In this document: one piece after another, positions 52,096 through 61,324 of the stretch | How positions within the stretch are numbered: position 1 is the first letter of the stretch | Layout of the letters: each line of letters opens with the position of its first letter | NCBI GenBank assembly: GCA_009926625.1 | Contig: RFON01000012.1 | Coordinates: forward strand, 1-64,000 | Reading direction: 5' to 3' | Source: Planctomycetota bacterium | Lineage (GTDB): Bacteria; Planctomycetota; Phycisphaerae; Phycisphaerales; SM1A02 | DNA length: 64,000 nucleotides | Translations under genes and position numbers: made by a program | The notes under the pieces: model-generated | What the model was told of the DNA's origin: nothing | Database searches by the model: none | What the model saw: the letters and a program-made list of their open reading frames with translations, nothing else

Positions 52096-54027
52096 TCAGC
52101 TGCCCCAGTTCCCCAGCAGCGTGGCCAGGTCTGCGCCGTTGACGAATCCGTTGCCGTCGAGGTCGCCCGCGCCGGACCCGCCCCAATTGCCAAGCAGCAT
52201 CGCCAAGTCGGCACCGTTGACCGCGCCATCGCCGTTGAGGTCCGCTGGGTTCGACGGCGTCAACTCGATCGTGGCGGAGTCCATCGCCACAGGAGCGCTC
52301 TTGCCGTGCTGGACCCACAAGTTGTAGACGGTCACCCCGCTGCCATCGAGCGCAGTATCGCGAAGGAACTCCATGTACTCCCTCGTCGAGGTCTGGAAGT
52401 AGAAGGTGACCGCCGCAGTTGCTGCACCAGTGGGCACCGAGAAGGTCGAGTCGTCCCAGTGCTGTCCATCGGCATAGGTGTAGCCAACAGGAGCGGCGCC
52501 CGTACTCGCGAACGCGGCGTTCGTGAAGCCACGCGGCGGAATGCGGTTGTCGAACACCTTCACATTGTTCAGTGCAAGGTGGTTCTCCGTGCCAAGCGGC
52601 AAGTGGGTTGCCGTCGCGATCGCGTCGCTGATCCCGTGCCGTGCCAGATAGACCTTGGTGTCGCTGACATCCAGCGTTGCTGTCGCGGGGTCATACGCAC
52701 CGTGCTCGTCAATCAGTTCTCCCGACGCATCGAAGAACTTCACATTCAGCCATGCGCGGCGTCCTTCGGGGTAACCAGTCGGCAACTTGTGACCGCTCTC
52801 GTTCGTGATGCGAACCTTCAGAGAAGATCCCTCCTGGGTCAGCGCCATGTCCGATGCGTCGCGCAGCATTTGCACATTGCGGGCCACCGATGCATCGACG
52901 CGGTCAGCCGTGAGCCCGTAGTACTCCGCATCTTCGCCGAGTTGACTGGCGACTGCGCGGATCACCCATGTGTTCGCGCCTGAAAAAGAGTGCTGCGGCA
53001 CATTGGGTCGCTCGAACTCCGTGAGCACGCCGTCGTCGCCGTCGTCATAGAACACGCAGCCTCCGCCCGCCTGATCGGGCATGTGGCAATCCTGGCAAGA
53101 CTTCATCACGCCAGTCGGGTGATTGCCGCCGAAACGACGATCCGCGTAGTAGACGCCATCCGTCGCAAAGGTGCTGTTGAGCCACTCCGAGTAGGTGCGC
53201 TGCTCGGGGAACATGTCATTCTTGTTCATCGTCGGGTGCGGTTGCCCGAGCGGATTGAGCACCAACTCGCCATTCGGACCGGGGCTGTAGACGGGGTTGC
53301 TCACATCATGACAGGTGCCGCACTGCGAACTCGTGCGGTGGTACGGCGAATAGACCAGCTCGTTGCCGCCGTGGAAGTTCTGCGGAACATCAGCGAATGG
53401 ACCGCGCCGCACATCAGCGGGGTCAACGACAAAGGTGCCATTGCCGTGGTCCACGCTCGGGAGGAGGTTCGCGGCAATGAGCGGCGCGAGCACTTCTGGG
53501 TCGGGCGTTGGATCGACATTGTCTGGATAGCCCTGCGCGTCGCCTTCGAGCGATGGATTCGGATCAACCGTACGGTGGCAGAAGTGGCAGTTGATGCCAT
53601 CGAAGTCGTCTGGCTCGAAGAGCGAAAGGTCGCCCGTGGAACTGCGGCCGTTCAGCCATGCCGCGGGTGCGTGGCATCGGATGCAGAATTCGCCCGACAT
53701 GTGCGCGTCTTGATTCGAAATCGCCAGCGCCGCCTTCCACACAGGGTCGCGCGCCGACTGCCCCATCATGCTCACAACCCATGCGTCATACGGCGCGTGA
53801 GCGCTGCTGTAGTTGCCGTGACAGTACGAGCAGCCGTTCGATGGTTGGATGAGTTCGAAGCCAGATCCGTCGAGCGTGGGTTGCGTGCCGCGTTGAAAGA
53901 AGTCGGCGCTGCTTGTCGGCACTTGCACCTGATCGCCGACGCCTGCAGTCAGCTTCGCTGGCACGATCAGTGCGGCAGTGGTCGCAGCGGCAACGAAAAG
54001 ACAAATCTTCACGCGGCGTGTCATCAT
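52096..54027 (-). CDS. Exported pentaheme cytochrome c with dockerin-like tail
   Basis: 643-residue exported protein with a signal peptide (ICLFVAAATTAALIVPAKLTAG). Five CxxCH haem sites are spread over the first 340 residues: CSYCH, CIRCH, CHFCH, CGTCH and CQDCH. They are typical of cytochrome c554/NrfB-like multihaem electron carriers. A beta-sandwich region follows, and the last 45 residues are two dockerin-like repeats (DLNGDGAVNGADLAMLLGNWG and DLDGNGFVNGADLATLLGNWG). The haem part should shuttle electrons in the periplasm; the tail probably tethers it to a complex. Start at ATG 54027 (or the adjacent 54024); GGAG lies 11 nt upstream. Confidence 0.88.
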   Translation of the reverse strand: MMTRRVKICLFVAAATTAALIVPAKLTAGVGDQVQVPTSSADFFQRGTQPTLDGSGFELIQPSNGCSYCHGNYSSAHAPYDAWVVSMMGQSARDPVWKAALAISNQDAHMSGEFCIRCHAPAAWLNGRSSTGDLSLFEPDDFDGINCHFCHRTVDPNPSLEGDAQGYPDNVDPTPDPEVLAPLIAANLLPSVDHGNGTFVVDPADVRRGPFADVPQNFHGGNELVYSPYHRTSSQCGTCHDVSNPVYSPGPNGELVLNPLGQPHPTMNKNDMFPEQRTYSEWLNSTFATDGVYYADRRFGGNHPTGVMKSCQDCHMPDQAGGGCVFYDDGDDGVLTEFERPNVPQHSFSGANTWVIRAVASQLGEDAEYYGLTADRVDASVARNVQMLRDASDMALTQEGSSLKVRITNESGHKLPTGYPEGRRAWLNVKFFDASGELIDEHGAYDPATATLDVSDTKVYLARHGISDAIATATHLPLGTENHLALNNVKVFDNRIPPRGFTNAAFASTGAAPVGYTYADGQHWDDSTFSVPTGAATAAVTFYFQTSTREYMEFLRDTALDGSGVTVYNLWVQHGKSAPVAMDSATIELTPSNPADLNGDGAVNGADLAMLLGNWGGSGAGDLDGNGFVNGADLATLLGNWGS

Positions 54028-54128
54028 GAAATCAGTGCTCCGTTCGAAACAGGTACGGACAGATTCAAGGTGTGCTCCAGCGTCCTGTTGTCAATTCCAC
54101 AACAAGATTTACAAGACATTGCCAATGA

Positions 54129-54914
54129 TTATTGGTCACTTGGCGCTAGGTCGGTGCCGATCGGGCTTGGACGAGCCTTCGGGGAACGCTGTTGGGTGCC
54201 TGAAGGCGTTCGGTTGGGTTCGCGGGAGTCGCTCGCGGCTGGTGCATCGGCGGCAGCAAGAACCGTCAGTTGGTCTGCGACCCTGGCGGTAAGCGTGCGT
54301 TCGAAAGCGTCGTCACGACCCATCGGAGTCCACAGCGGGTTGTCGCGGATCGATTCATCCTGCGCTTCGGGTGGCTTTGCGTTCATCCGATTCGTCCATG
54401 TCGACGCAAAGCCGCCCGTGTACGGGTCGGGCTTCGCACCCTCAATAAAGGAACGATCGATGTAGACCCACACCACCATGTCGATGGGACCTGTTGCAGT
54501 TTGGACATCGAAACGATCATCTGACCTCGTGCTGCCAGGTATCGCGGGTCCCGTCAGTGCCGCGTCAGCGCGCACCGACTCCATGGGCGCGCTTTCGGGC
54601 GTGAACTCCACCCGCACGCGCCTTCGCCTGCTCATGAGCGTGTTCCCTGCGGCATCTCCTGGACCGCTGTTGTCGATCCGCCATGGTTCGAGCGCGCCGC
54701 CCGCATGGCGAGGTTCGCTCTCGATGATGCCGTTCGACCGATCCACCAACGCGATCTTGAAACCCATCGCTCGGATCGCGTTGGTCGCGGCATCCACTGC
54801 GCCCTGGTACTGCGCTGGTTGAATCGTCAGTTTGTCAGGGCCCTTGCTGCTCAGTGCGCCCATGCACCCGCCGAGCATCATCGTCGGCAAAAGCAGCAGC
54901 GAGAGAAACCGCAT
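54129..54914 (-). CDS. Predicted lipoprotein of unknown function
   Basis: 261-residue lipoprotein. The signal peptide ends in the good lipobox LGGC (C17). The mature part has an alpha/beta start (AVDAATNAIRAMGFKIALVDRSNGIIESEPR), a beta-rich centre (RRRVRVEFTPESAP, PIDMVVWVYIDRSFI) and a Pro/Ser-rich tail of about 40 residues. I do not recognise a family. It has its own start signal with TACGAT 7 nt before the ATG, and lies 24 bp downstream of the permease gene end, so it need not belong to the transporter. Confidence 0.7.
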   Translation of the reverse strand: MRFLSLLLLPTMMLGGCMGALSSKGPDKLTIQPAQYQGAVDAATNAIRAMGFKIALVDRSNGIIESEPRHAGGALEPWRIDNSGPGDAAGNTLMSRRRRVRVEFTPESAPMESVRADAALTGPAIPGSTRSDDRFDVQTATGPIDMVVWVYIDRSFIEGAKPDPYTGGFASTWTNRMNAKPPEAQDESIRDNPLWTPMGRDDAFERTLTARVADQLTVLAAADAPAASDSREPNRTPSGTQQRSPKARPSPIGTDLAPSDQ

Positions 54915-54921
54915 GACTTGG

Positions 54922-54927
54922 ATCGTA
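54922..54927 (-). promoter_or_regulatory. Predicted -10 box of the lipoprotein gene
   Basis: TACGAT on the minus strand with 7 nt to ATG 54914, falling in the 24 bp between permease stop and lipoprotein start. Confidence 0.45.
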
Positions 54928-54938
54928 CTCCGCGCAGA

Positions 54939-55901
54939 TCACTGCGGACGAGCGGCGATCTCGATGCGCGGATCGATCCACGCGTACAGGATGTCGACCA
55001 GCAGATTCAGCAGAACCAGCAGTGCGGCGTACACAAGCACCACACCCATCACGAGCGTGATGTCCTTGCCCAGGACGCCATCAACAAAGTGCCTGCCGAG
55101 CCCAGGCACCGCAAACACCTTCTCCACCACGAACGAACCAGTCATTGCAATGGCGGTCGCTGGTCCGAGATAGGACAGCACGGGAAGGAACGCGTTCTTG
55201 AGCGCATGCTTCAGCGCGGCATCGCGGCGCGAAAGTCCCTTCGCCATCGCGGTCCGCACATGATGCGTCTGCATTTGATCGGCGAGCCCGAAGCGCAGGA
55301 GCCGCGCGATGTACGCAGCGAACGGCAGCGACAGGGTCAGCATCGGAAGGAGCGCATGTGCGGGTGTTCCCCATCCACCGACGGGAACGAGTCGCAACTT
55401 CGCGGCGAGCAGCACCAGCAACAGCGAACCAGTCACGAAGGATGGAACACTGATGCCGATCAGCGCGAGCGCCTGTGTCGCACCATCGCTCCAACTGCCT
55501 GGACGAAGTCCGCCGATCACGCCAGCGACCGATCCAATGAGCAACGCAATCATGATCGCGCCGAGTCCGATCGTCGCTGAGACCGGCAGTCCAGCGGCGA
55601 TGATCTCGTTCACGCTCCAATCGGGATGCCGCATGCTTGGCCCGAGGTCGAAAGGAACGGGATGCGCGCCGACGACCCATGCGACTCCCGACGCGCGCGC
55701 TGCGTACTGCGCCAGAAATGCTCCTGGCCGATCAAGCTGGTATTGACGGCGCATCGCTTCGGCAACTTCGGCAGGGGGACGGCGACTCTCGTTCTCCATG
55801 GGATTCCCAGGGATGATCCAGAGCAGCGCGAAGGTGATCGTGAGGATGAGTCCAAGCACGAGCGGCAACTGCAGCAGCCGACGCGCGATCAGCATGCTCA
55901 T
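54939..55901 (-). CDS. Oligopeptide/dipeptide ABC transporter permease, DppB/OppB type
   Basis: 320-residue inner-membrane permease with six hydrophobic segments. It has the family N-terminus ARRLLQLPLVLGLILTITFALLWIIPGNP and the inner-membrane coupling loop motif ARLLRFGLADQMQTHHVRTAMAKGLSRRDAALKHALKNAFLPVL, whose EAA-like A-x-G contacts the ATPase. It is paired by an ATGA overlap with the solute-binding protein. The second permease (DppC-type) and the ATPase subunits are not adjacent, so they must be supplied from elsewhere or are missing. Confidence 0.93.
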   Translation of the reverse strand: MSMLIARRLLQLPLVLGLILTITFALLWIIPGNPMENESRRPPAEVAEAMRRQYQLDRPGAFLAQYAARASGVAWVVGAHPVPFDLGPSMRHPDWSVNEIIAAGLPVSATIGLGAIMIALLIGSVAGVIGGLRPGSWSDGATQALALIGISVPSFVTGSLLLVLLAAKLRLVPVGGWGTPAHALLPMLTLSLPFAAYIARLLRFGLADQMQTHHVRTAMAKGLSRRDAALKHALKNAFLPVLSYLGPATAIAMTGSFVVEKVFAVPGLGRHFVDGVLGKDITLVMGVVLVYAALLVLLNLLVDILYAWIDPRIEIAARPQ

Positions 55902-57676
55902 GGTTGCGCGTCCTCGGCGTTTCCGCCGATCGTGTGCAGTCGCTGCAGGCGCTGGTCAAGCCGAGGCGTTCGCACGATGCCGCGAAGGCGATCGGGGTCA
56001 TACATGTAGAGCGTCACATACCGACAGAGCGGCAGGATCGGCATCTGCTCCTCCATGATCAGCCGTTCCGCATCGGTGAGCAGGCGCATTCGCTGCGCGG
56101 GATCCGCGGCTCGCTCGGCATCGGCAAGCAGCGCATCGAAGCGGGGATCGGAGAACCCGCGGTCGTTGTTCCCGTTGCCCGTGCGCGACAGATCGAGGAA
56201 TGTGGTGGGGTCGAGGTAATCCCCGTACCAACCGCCGCGCGCGATCATGAAGTTGCCCGCGTGCAGGTCTTCCTTCGCGAACTTCCCGTCCTTCTTCCGC
56301 ACATCGAACTGCACGCCAAGTCCATCGCGCCACATCGCCACGAGTGCAGACGCGATCGCCTGCACGCGCGGGTTGCCGGTCATGAACAGCATCTCGACGG
56401 TGGGGAACTGCTCGCCCTGTGCATTCTCGACAAGCCCGTCGCTGTTGCGGTCTTTCCAGCCCGCGGCAGCGAGTTCTGCGCGCGCCGCCGCAAGGTCGAA
56501 GGTCAGTCCGACGGGCGACTCGTATCCCGCGATCGATCCTGGTGGAACAAGCGTGGTGGCAATGGGCTCGTGCAGTCGCGTGACCGACTGCACGAGCGCT
56601 TGCTTGTCTACCGCGCGTGCGAACGCGCGGCGCACGCGCGCATCGGCGAAGGGGTTGGGGCGCCCATCGGGCATGGTGGGGCGGCAGTTGAAACTCCAGA
56701 AGTCCGTGCCGAATGCAGGAAGCACATGAACATCGTTTCGACCCGCACTGACCAAGTCTGCGCGGAACTCGGCGGTGAGATCGCTCACCCAGTCGATGCT
56801 GCCCGACTCGTACGCGAGCACGGCAGTCGATGCATCCTCGATCGGAACGATCTCCACCGACCGCGCCTGCGCAGGGTGCGCGCCGCGGTACATCGGGTTG
56901 GGCTCAAGCAGCATCGAACGCTTGTACTTCCAATCCGCAAGTCGCATCGCGCCATTGCAGACAAGAACGCCAGGCTTCGTCCATCCAGGTTCGGTGCGCA
57001 CCATGGCGGTGTCGGGATCGATACGGCTGAATCGCTCAAGCGTGGGTCGGTGCACGGGCGAGAGCGACTGGAATCCGCAGATGTCCATCCAGTAGGGAAT
57101 GGGCTGCTCCAAGCGAACGACCAAGGTGTGCGGATCGGGCGCTTCGATGCCCACCGTCGAGTCGAAGCGCGCGACTGTTTCCCGCCACAGTTCTTGGGCA
57201 GCCTGCTCGGAATGGCTTCCACGCTTTGCGTACGACTCGAGTTGCGCGGAACGCCAGGCGAAGAATGCGCGGGCCCCCGCGATTGGAAAGAGCAGTTCCG
57301 AATAGTCCGCCGCAAGGTCCGGCAGCAGGAGCCGCCGCCATGCTTCGCGAAAGTCCTGCGCCGTCAGCGCATCACCGTTGCTCCAGCGCGCATCGGGCCG
57401 CAAATGGAATGTGTAGCAGCGACCATCGGGCGAAATGCTCCACGACTTCGCGACGCCTTCGACCACGGCGCCAGTGTTCGGGTCGCTCCAGCACAACCCC
57501 TCGAACAGCGCGCGCGCCACGCGCAGGTCCTGCATGTAGGTCATGCGCTGCGGATCGAGCGTGAACACATCCGCACTCGCGACTCGCACATCCGCTCGGC
57601 GTGCGCCAGCGTTCCATCCCCACGACAGCAGGAGCAGGAGAACGAGCAGCCCGACGATCCATGCGGTCCATCGCAT
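55898..57676 (-). CDS. Oligopeptide ABC transporter solute-binding protein
   Basis: 592-residue OppA/DppA-type (SBP family 5) protein. An uncleaved or weakly processed N-terminal hydrophobic segment (WIVGLLVLLLLLSWGW, no lipobox Cys) is followed by TLDPQRMTYMQDLRVARALFEGL, the family signature YTFHLRPDARWSNGDALTAQDFREAWRRLL and LDLSRTGNGNNDRGFSDPRFDALLADAERAAD. It should bind peptides in the periplasm and hand them to the adjacent permease. First gene of the pair, with TAGCCT 8 nt before the ATG. Confidence 0.93.
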   Translation of the reverse strand: MRWTAWIVGLLVLLLLLSWGWNAGARRADVRVASADVFTLDPQRMTYMQDLRVARALFEGLCWSDPNTGAVVEGVAKSWSISPDGRCYTFHLRPDARWSNGDALTAQDFREAWRRLLLPDLAADYSELLFPIAGARAFFAWRSAQLESYAKRGSHSEQAAQELWRETVARFDSTVGIEAPDPHTLVVRLEQPIPYWMDICGFQSLSPVHRPTLERFSRIDPDTAMVRTEPGWTKPGVLVCNGAMRLADWKYKRSMLLEPNPMYRGAHPAQARSVEIVPIEDASTAVLAYESGSIDWVSDLTAEFRADLVSAGRNDVHVLPAFGTDFWSFNCRPTMPDGRPNPFADARVRRAFARAVDKQALVQSVTRLHEPIATTLVPPGSIAGYESPVGLTFDLAAARAELAAAGWKDRNSDGLVENAQGEQFPTVEMLFMTGNPRVQAIASALVAMWRDGLGVQFDVRKKDGKFAKEDLHAGNFMIARGGWYGDYLDPTTFLDLSRTGNGNNDRGFSDPRFDALLADAERAADPAQRMRLLTDAERLIMEEQMPILPLCRYVTLYMYDPDRLRGIVRTPRLDQRLQRLHTIGGNAEDAQP

Positions 57677-57684
57677 CGCCGTTC

Positions 57685-57690
57685 AGGCTA
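57685..57690 (-). promoter_or_regulatory. Predicted -10 box of the ABC transporter pair
   Basis: TAGCCT on the minus strand with 8 nt to ATG 57676. Identical over 10 nt (TAGCCTGAAC) to the box before the PGPGW gene. Confidence 0.5.
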
Positions 57691-57715
57691 CGCGCCCGAT
57701 CCACAGCGCTGCCGA

Positions 57716-58696
57716 TCACTTGGCCGGCGGCTTCGTCGTCGGCTTGGTCGATGGCTTGCCTGACTGCTTCGACGAGCCGAAGCTTCGCAGCATCATGTCC
57801 GCTGCCTTCGCGGCTTGTTGGAACGCGGCAGTGTCGGTCGCATCGGCAGGCGGCTTCTCGGCGAGCAACTTGATCTCCTTCAGCGTCGGCTCAAGCCCCT
57901 TCACATACGCCGCCACGTCGGCGGGTGCAGCTTGGGGAACCTGATCACGCAGGTAGATCGCAAGGCTTCGGTGCACGGCACGCATCAGCGCAGCATCTGC
58001 TTCACCCTTGCGCACGCGAGCGACGATTGAACCGAGCGAGCCGATCAGCAAATTGCGCGCCGTGGATTGGCTCTGCTTGGGTGCCTGTGGGAGGACCGAG
58101 AAACTCTGCAGCGCCTGCAAGTCGTACGCCGTGACCATCCAGTCCGACTCCTTGGCAAGGTTCGCCCCGATGTCCTTGATGATCGCATCTGCTTGGCTCT
58201 GCTGCAGCTCGATGGGCGTTCGCACGGATGCGAGTGCCGCTGCGGCCACGAGGCGCGTGGGGATGTGCTCGTGTGACTCGGGCGACGAGAGATCGGCGAG
58301 CGCAGCGATCGAGTCTGGGCACTGGAGCGCCTCGATCACCTCGATCGCATTGGTGGAAGTGAAGCCATTCTGTGCCTCGACGACCTTGAGCAGACGGGGC
58401 AGCAGCAGCGCAGCGAACGAAGTGCGGAACGAGTTGCTGACCTTCTGGCGCGTCAGCATGGTGACCGCCATCTCTCGTCCTGTCTTCACCGCCTGTGGAT
58501 CCTTGCTGCCGAGCGACTTGTCGATCGCATCGATGAACTTGTCCACCTCTGGCTTTGCCGTGGCGTCGATCGTCGCTGCCTGCGTGATTGTCTCCGCAAG
58601 CTTCGTCAGCGGTTGCTGCGCCGCCGCCCCGAAGCAGCACGCTGCGGCAAGCACAGGCGCGATTGCCGTGGAAACCATCGATCGCATGAGTGCCAT
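57716..58696 (-). CDS. Exported hypothetical protein, helical repeats
   Basis: 326 residues with a signal peptide (TAIAPVLAAACCFGAAAQQ). The mature part is almost entirely helical (KPEVDKFIDAIDKSL, AIEVIEALQCPDSIAALADLSS, LVAAAALASVRTPIEL), which suggests HEAT-like repeats and a protein-binding role. The tail is a short KPTTKPPAK stretch. The frame continues open for 888 codons further to 61360, antisense to the next gene, but that is a composition artefact; the ATG at 58696 begins the signal peptide. Family unknown. Confidence 0.65.
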   Translation of the reverse strand: MALMRSMVSTAIAPVLAAACCFGAAAQQPLTKLAETITQAATIDATAKPEVDKFIDAIDKSLGSKDPQAVKTGREMAVTMLTRQKVSNSFRTSFAALLLPRLLKVVEAQNGFTSTNAIEVIEALQCPDSIAALADLSSPESHEHIPTRLVAAAALASVRTPIELQQSQADAIIKDIGANLAKESDWMVTAYDLQALQSFSVLPQAPKQSQSTARNLLIGSLGSIVARVRKGEADAALMRAVHRSLAIYLRDQVPQAAPADVAAYVKGLEPTLKEIKLLAEKPPADATDTAAFQQAAKAADMMLRSFGSSKQSGKPSTKPTTKPPAK

Positions 58697-58706
58697 GAAG
58701 CGGGAG

Positions 58707-58712
58707 AGTGTA
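58707..58712 (-). promoter_or_regulatory. Predicted -10 box of the helical-repeat gene
   Basis: TACACT on the minus strand with 10 nt to ATG 58696. Divergent from the box at 58724. Confidence 0.4.
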
Positions 58713-58723
58713 ACCACGCAAGT

Positions 58724-58729
58724 TAGACT
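58724..58729 (+). promoter_or_regulatory. Predicted -10 box of the large TPR-like gene
   Basis: TAGACT with 6 nt to ATG 58736. It matches the box of the kynurenine operon exactly. Confidence 0.5.
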
Positions 58730-58735
58730 CCATGC

Positions 58736-61324
58736 ATGATCGCCTCCTTGATCGCGCTGTGCATGTGGTTGCAGGGGAGCGATCTCGCTCCGCCAAAGCG
58801 CACCTTGGAAGAGGGGGCCAAGTCGCGATACGCGGAGGCGCTGCTTCGTGAGGCATACCTCATCCTCAATCCGTCGGACATCTCGGTGAGCGAGTTGGAG
58901 GGGGCGATCCTCCTGACTCGGAAAGCCGCGCTGCTCGAGCCAGAAAACGCCGAGCGTTGGTACCTCCTGTTGGCGCAGGCGGGCTATGCGGGCGATGTGC
59001 TTCCTGCGGCAATTGAAGCGACCGCTGAAGCGCTCATGCGCCTGTCGAAACTCCGACCGGCGGATGAGCAAATCAGGTTGCGGCGGCTCCTGCTCGAACT
59101 CGATCGGCGAGAGACCGCCGAGTTGCGCATCGCAGCGTTCGGCAAATTGCTGACGCCTGAGTCGGTTCAGGTGATCGGTCCGGCAGTGGCATCGCGATTG
59201 GCCTACGACCTCGCCCTGCTGGAGTCGCGCAGTGACAATGTCGAGGGATTCGCCAGTGCGATGAATCTCGCGCTCAGCTTGAGTCCATCGTTCCCGGCGG
59301 CGGCTGACACCGCTGCGGGGTTCATCAGCGAGCGCGTGGAAAACCCGATCGACGAGTGCGAGTTGCTGGTGAACGCTGCAATGGCCAATCCGGCGGAACT
59401 GCGCGGATGGACGAGGCTCGCGGCGCTGCTGATGCAGGAGGGCGCGTACGGATCGGCTGCCCGCGTGATCCGACTGGCGATTCCATGCTTCCCCAACCGC
59501 GAAGATCAGGAACTGGGACGAAACATCGCCGCTGCCGACTTGGCACTGGCACTCTGGGGGTCGAATCGTCCGGCCGACGCCCTTCAGTCGCTTCGGCAGC
59601 ACGAGAGCGATTCCAAGCAGCGCCAAGTCACGCTCATCCAGACCTACAACGCCGAACTCACGCGCGCGGAGTGCGAGGCAGTTCCGTTCCCATATTCGCA
59701 GTTGATCGCCACGGTGTCCGCCGCGATCGAAGTGGACATGAAGTCGCCCACGGCAGGCGAAGCACTCGCTCGCTTGGCGAAGGTGGCGAAGGAGTCGGCG
59801 GAGCAGGAGTCGCCGCTGAATCCGGCGGAACCGCCGAAGAGTCCTGAGGAAACTGAGCGGCGTGCCGAGGCATCGCGTAGCGCCGCTGCCCAATTGCTCG
59901 ACGCGGCCGTGTCCGCGGCGTTGCTCGGCGCCGAGGGCGCCCTCGTTGAGGACTTGCTCGCCGTTTCCGGCCAGCGCGCTCCATTGCCTGATGGTGTTCG
60001 ACAGCGGTTCGACGCATGGAAGCGCCTGCAGTCGGGCGATGGGGCCGGCGCGCTGACGCTGCTTGGCGAGGGGACTCGAGATCAACCGCCCACACACTTT
60101 CTGCGTGCCGCATGCTTCGAAGCCACAGGTGACCGAAAGGGCGCGGCCCGAGCGTTCCTCGACATCGCGCAAGACATGCGCGGCACCATGATTGGCATCC
60201 TTGCGGCAAGCCGACTGAAGTCGGTGCTCGGCTCGCCACTGCCCGACAAGCCAGAGGTGAAGCAACTCGATGGAATCGTTGCGTCCATCCCCGCCAAGAT
60301 GGAGCGCTACCTCAACGGTCTCGATGTACCAGTTCGCTTTGAAGCGCGACCGCTCGCGTCGGCCGTGGAGCCGTTCGATCCGATCCGCATCGATTTCGTG
60401 ATGACCAACCAGACAACGCTCACGCTCGCCGTCACGCCGACGGGGCCCATCGAGAGTCTCGTGCTGGTCCAGCCGCGACTCTCCTCCACCACCCAAGATG
60501 CGGTGTCGAGACTGCAGCCGCAGATCGTCCCGTTCGACCGAGCGGTGCAGCTCGCCCCTGGAGAGTCGATGTCGATGCGATGGGACTTCGGATGGTCGGA
60601 GTGTGGACTGCGCATCAGCCAACAACCGCTCGAGGGCGGCCTCATCGACGCGCGCATCGCCAGCAACTTCAACATCATCGCGGGCGCCTACTCCGCTGGA
60701 CCGTTCGGCGTCATGCCGACGATGCGTTCCATTCTCGTCCAAGGCGTTCGCATGAACGACGCATGGTGGGAGTCCGCGTTGCGGGCTGCAAGCGAACTGA
60801 AGACCGACGCGGACCTGGTGCAAGTGGCACTGTTGGCGTTCGCAGCCGACAACAAGTTGGTCTCTGCCGAACGAAAGGCTGCCGCAGCGGAGGCGGTGAC
60901 GGCGGCTTTCCCGAAGTTGCCACCGATGGCACAGTCCTGGCTGCTGCTGGTTGGCCCGCGCGTTTCGGCGGCATTCGGCCCCGTGCTGGACTTGGCGCGA
61001 GCGACAGCGGATCCAGATGTTCGCGTGGCGTACCTGCTTGCACATTGCACGACGAAGGACGATCCGCAAGTTGCCGCGGCGGAGCGCTCGGGGTCTGCCG
61101 AAGGACAACTGATCGCGCAAGTGATGCGCGCCCGATTCGAGCGGGAGTTGGTTCGTGCGGATGAACGCATGCGCGGGCAAAAGTCCAATGCACGGACCAA
61201 TGCGACCGAACGGCTGAAGAACATGAAGAAGCTTCGCATCGAGGAAGTCGAGGCGGGGACTGACGGCGCACAGGGCGGCGATGCGCAGCCCGGGCCGAGC
61301 GGCGGACAGGCTGCCACGCCATGA
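58736..61324 (+). CDS. Large exported protein with TPR-like helical repeats
   Basis: 862 residues. A short N-terminal hydrophobic segment (IASLIALCMWL) is followed by TPR-like helices (AEALLREAYLILNPSDISVSELEGAILLTRKAALLEPENAERWYLLLAQAGYAG, repeats around 200-330). Residues 560-700 form a beta-rich domain (PVRFEARPLASAVEPFDPIRIDFVMTNQT, PGESMSMRWDFGWSECGLRIS), and the end is helical and charged. No family is recognised. The last 4 nt overlap the flippase-like gene (ATGA), so it leads a three-gene operon with a membrane protein and a GT2, and may organise envelope glycan assembly. That role is inference. Confidence 0.7.
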   Translation: MIASLIALCMWLQGSDLAPPKRTLEEGAKSRYAEALLREAYLILNPSDISVSELEGAILLTRKAALLEPENAERWYLLLAQAGYAGDVLPAAIEATAEALMRLSKLRPADEQIRLRRLLLELDRRETAELRIAAFGKLLTPESVQVIGPAVASRLAYDLALLESRSDNVEGFASAMNLALSLSPSFPAAADTAAGFISERVENPIDECELLVNAAMANPAELRGWTRLAALLMQEGAYGSAARVIRLAIPCFPNREDQELGRNIAAADLALALWGSNRPADALQSLRQHESDSKQRQVTLIQTYNAELTRAECEAVPFPYSQLIATVSAAIEVDMKSPTAGEALARLAKVAKESAEQESPLNPAEPPKSPEETERRAEASRSAAAQLLDAAVSAALLGAEGALVEDLLAVSGQRAPLPDGVRQRFDAWKRLQSGDGAGALTLLGEGTRDQPPTHFLRAACFEATGDRKGAARAFLDIAQDMRGTMIGILAASRLKSVLGSPLPDKPEVKQLDGIVASIPAKMERYLNGLDVPVRFEARPLASAVEPFDPIRIDFVMTNQTTLTLAVTPTGPIESLVLVQPRLSSTTQDAVSRLQPQIVPFDRAVQLAPGESMSMRWDFGWSECGLRISQQPLEGGLIDARIASNFNIIAGAYSAGPFGVMPTMRSILVQGVRMNDAWWESALRAASELKTDADLVQVALLAFAADNKLVSAERKAAAAEAVTAAFPKLPPMAQSWLLLVGPRVSAAFGPVLDLARATADPDVRVAYLLAHCTTKDDPQVAAAERSGSAEGQLIAQVMRARFERELVRADERMRGQKSNARTNATERLKNMKKLRIEEVEAGTDGAQGGDAQPGPSGGQAATP

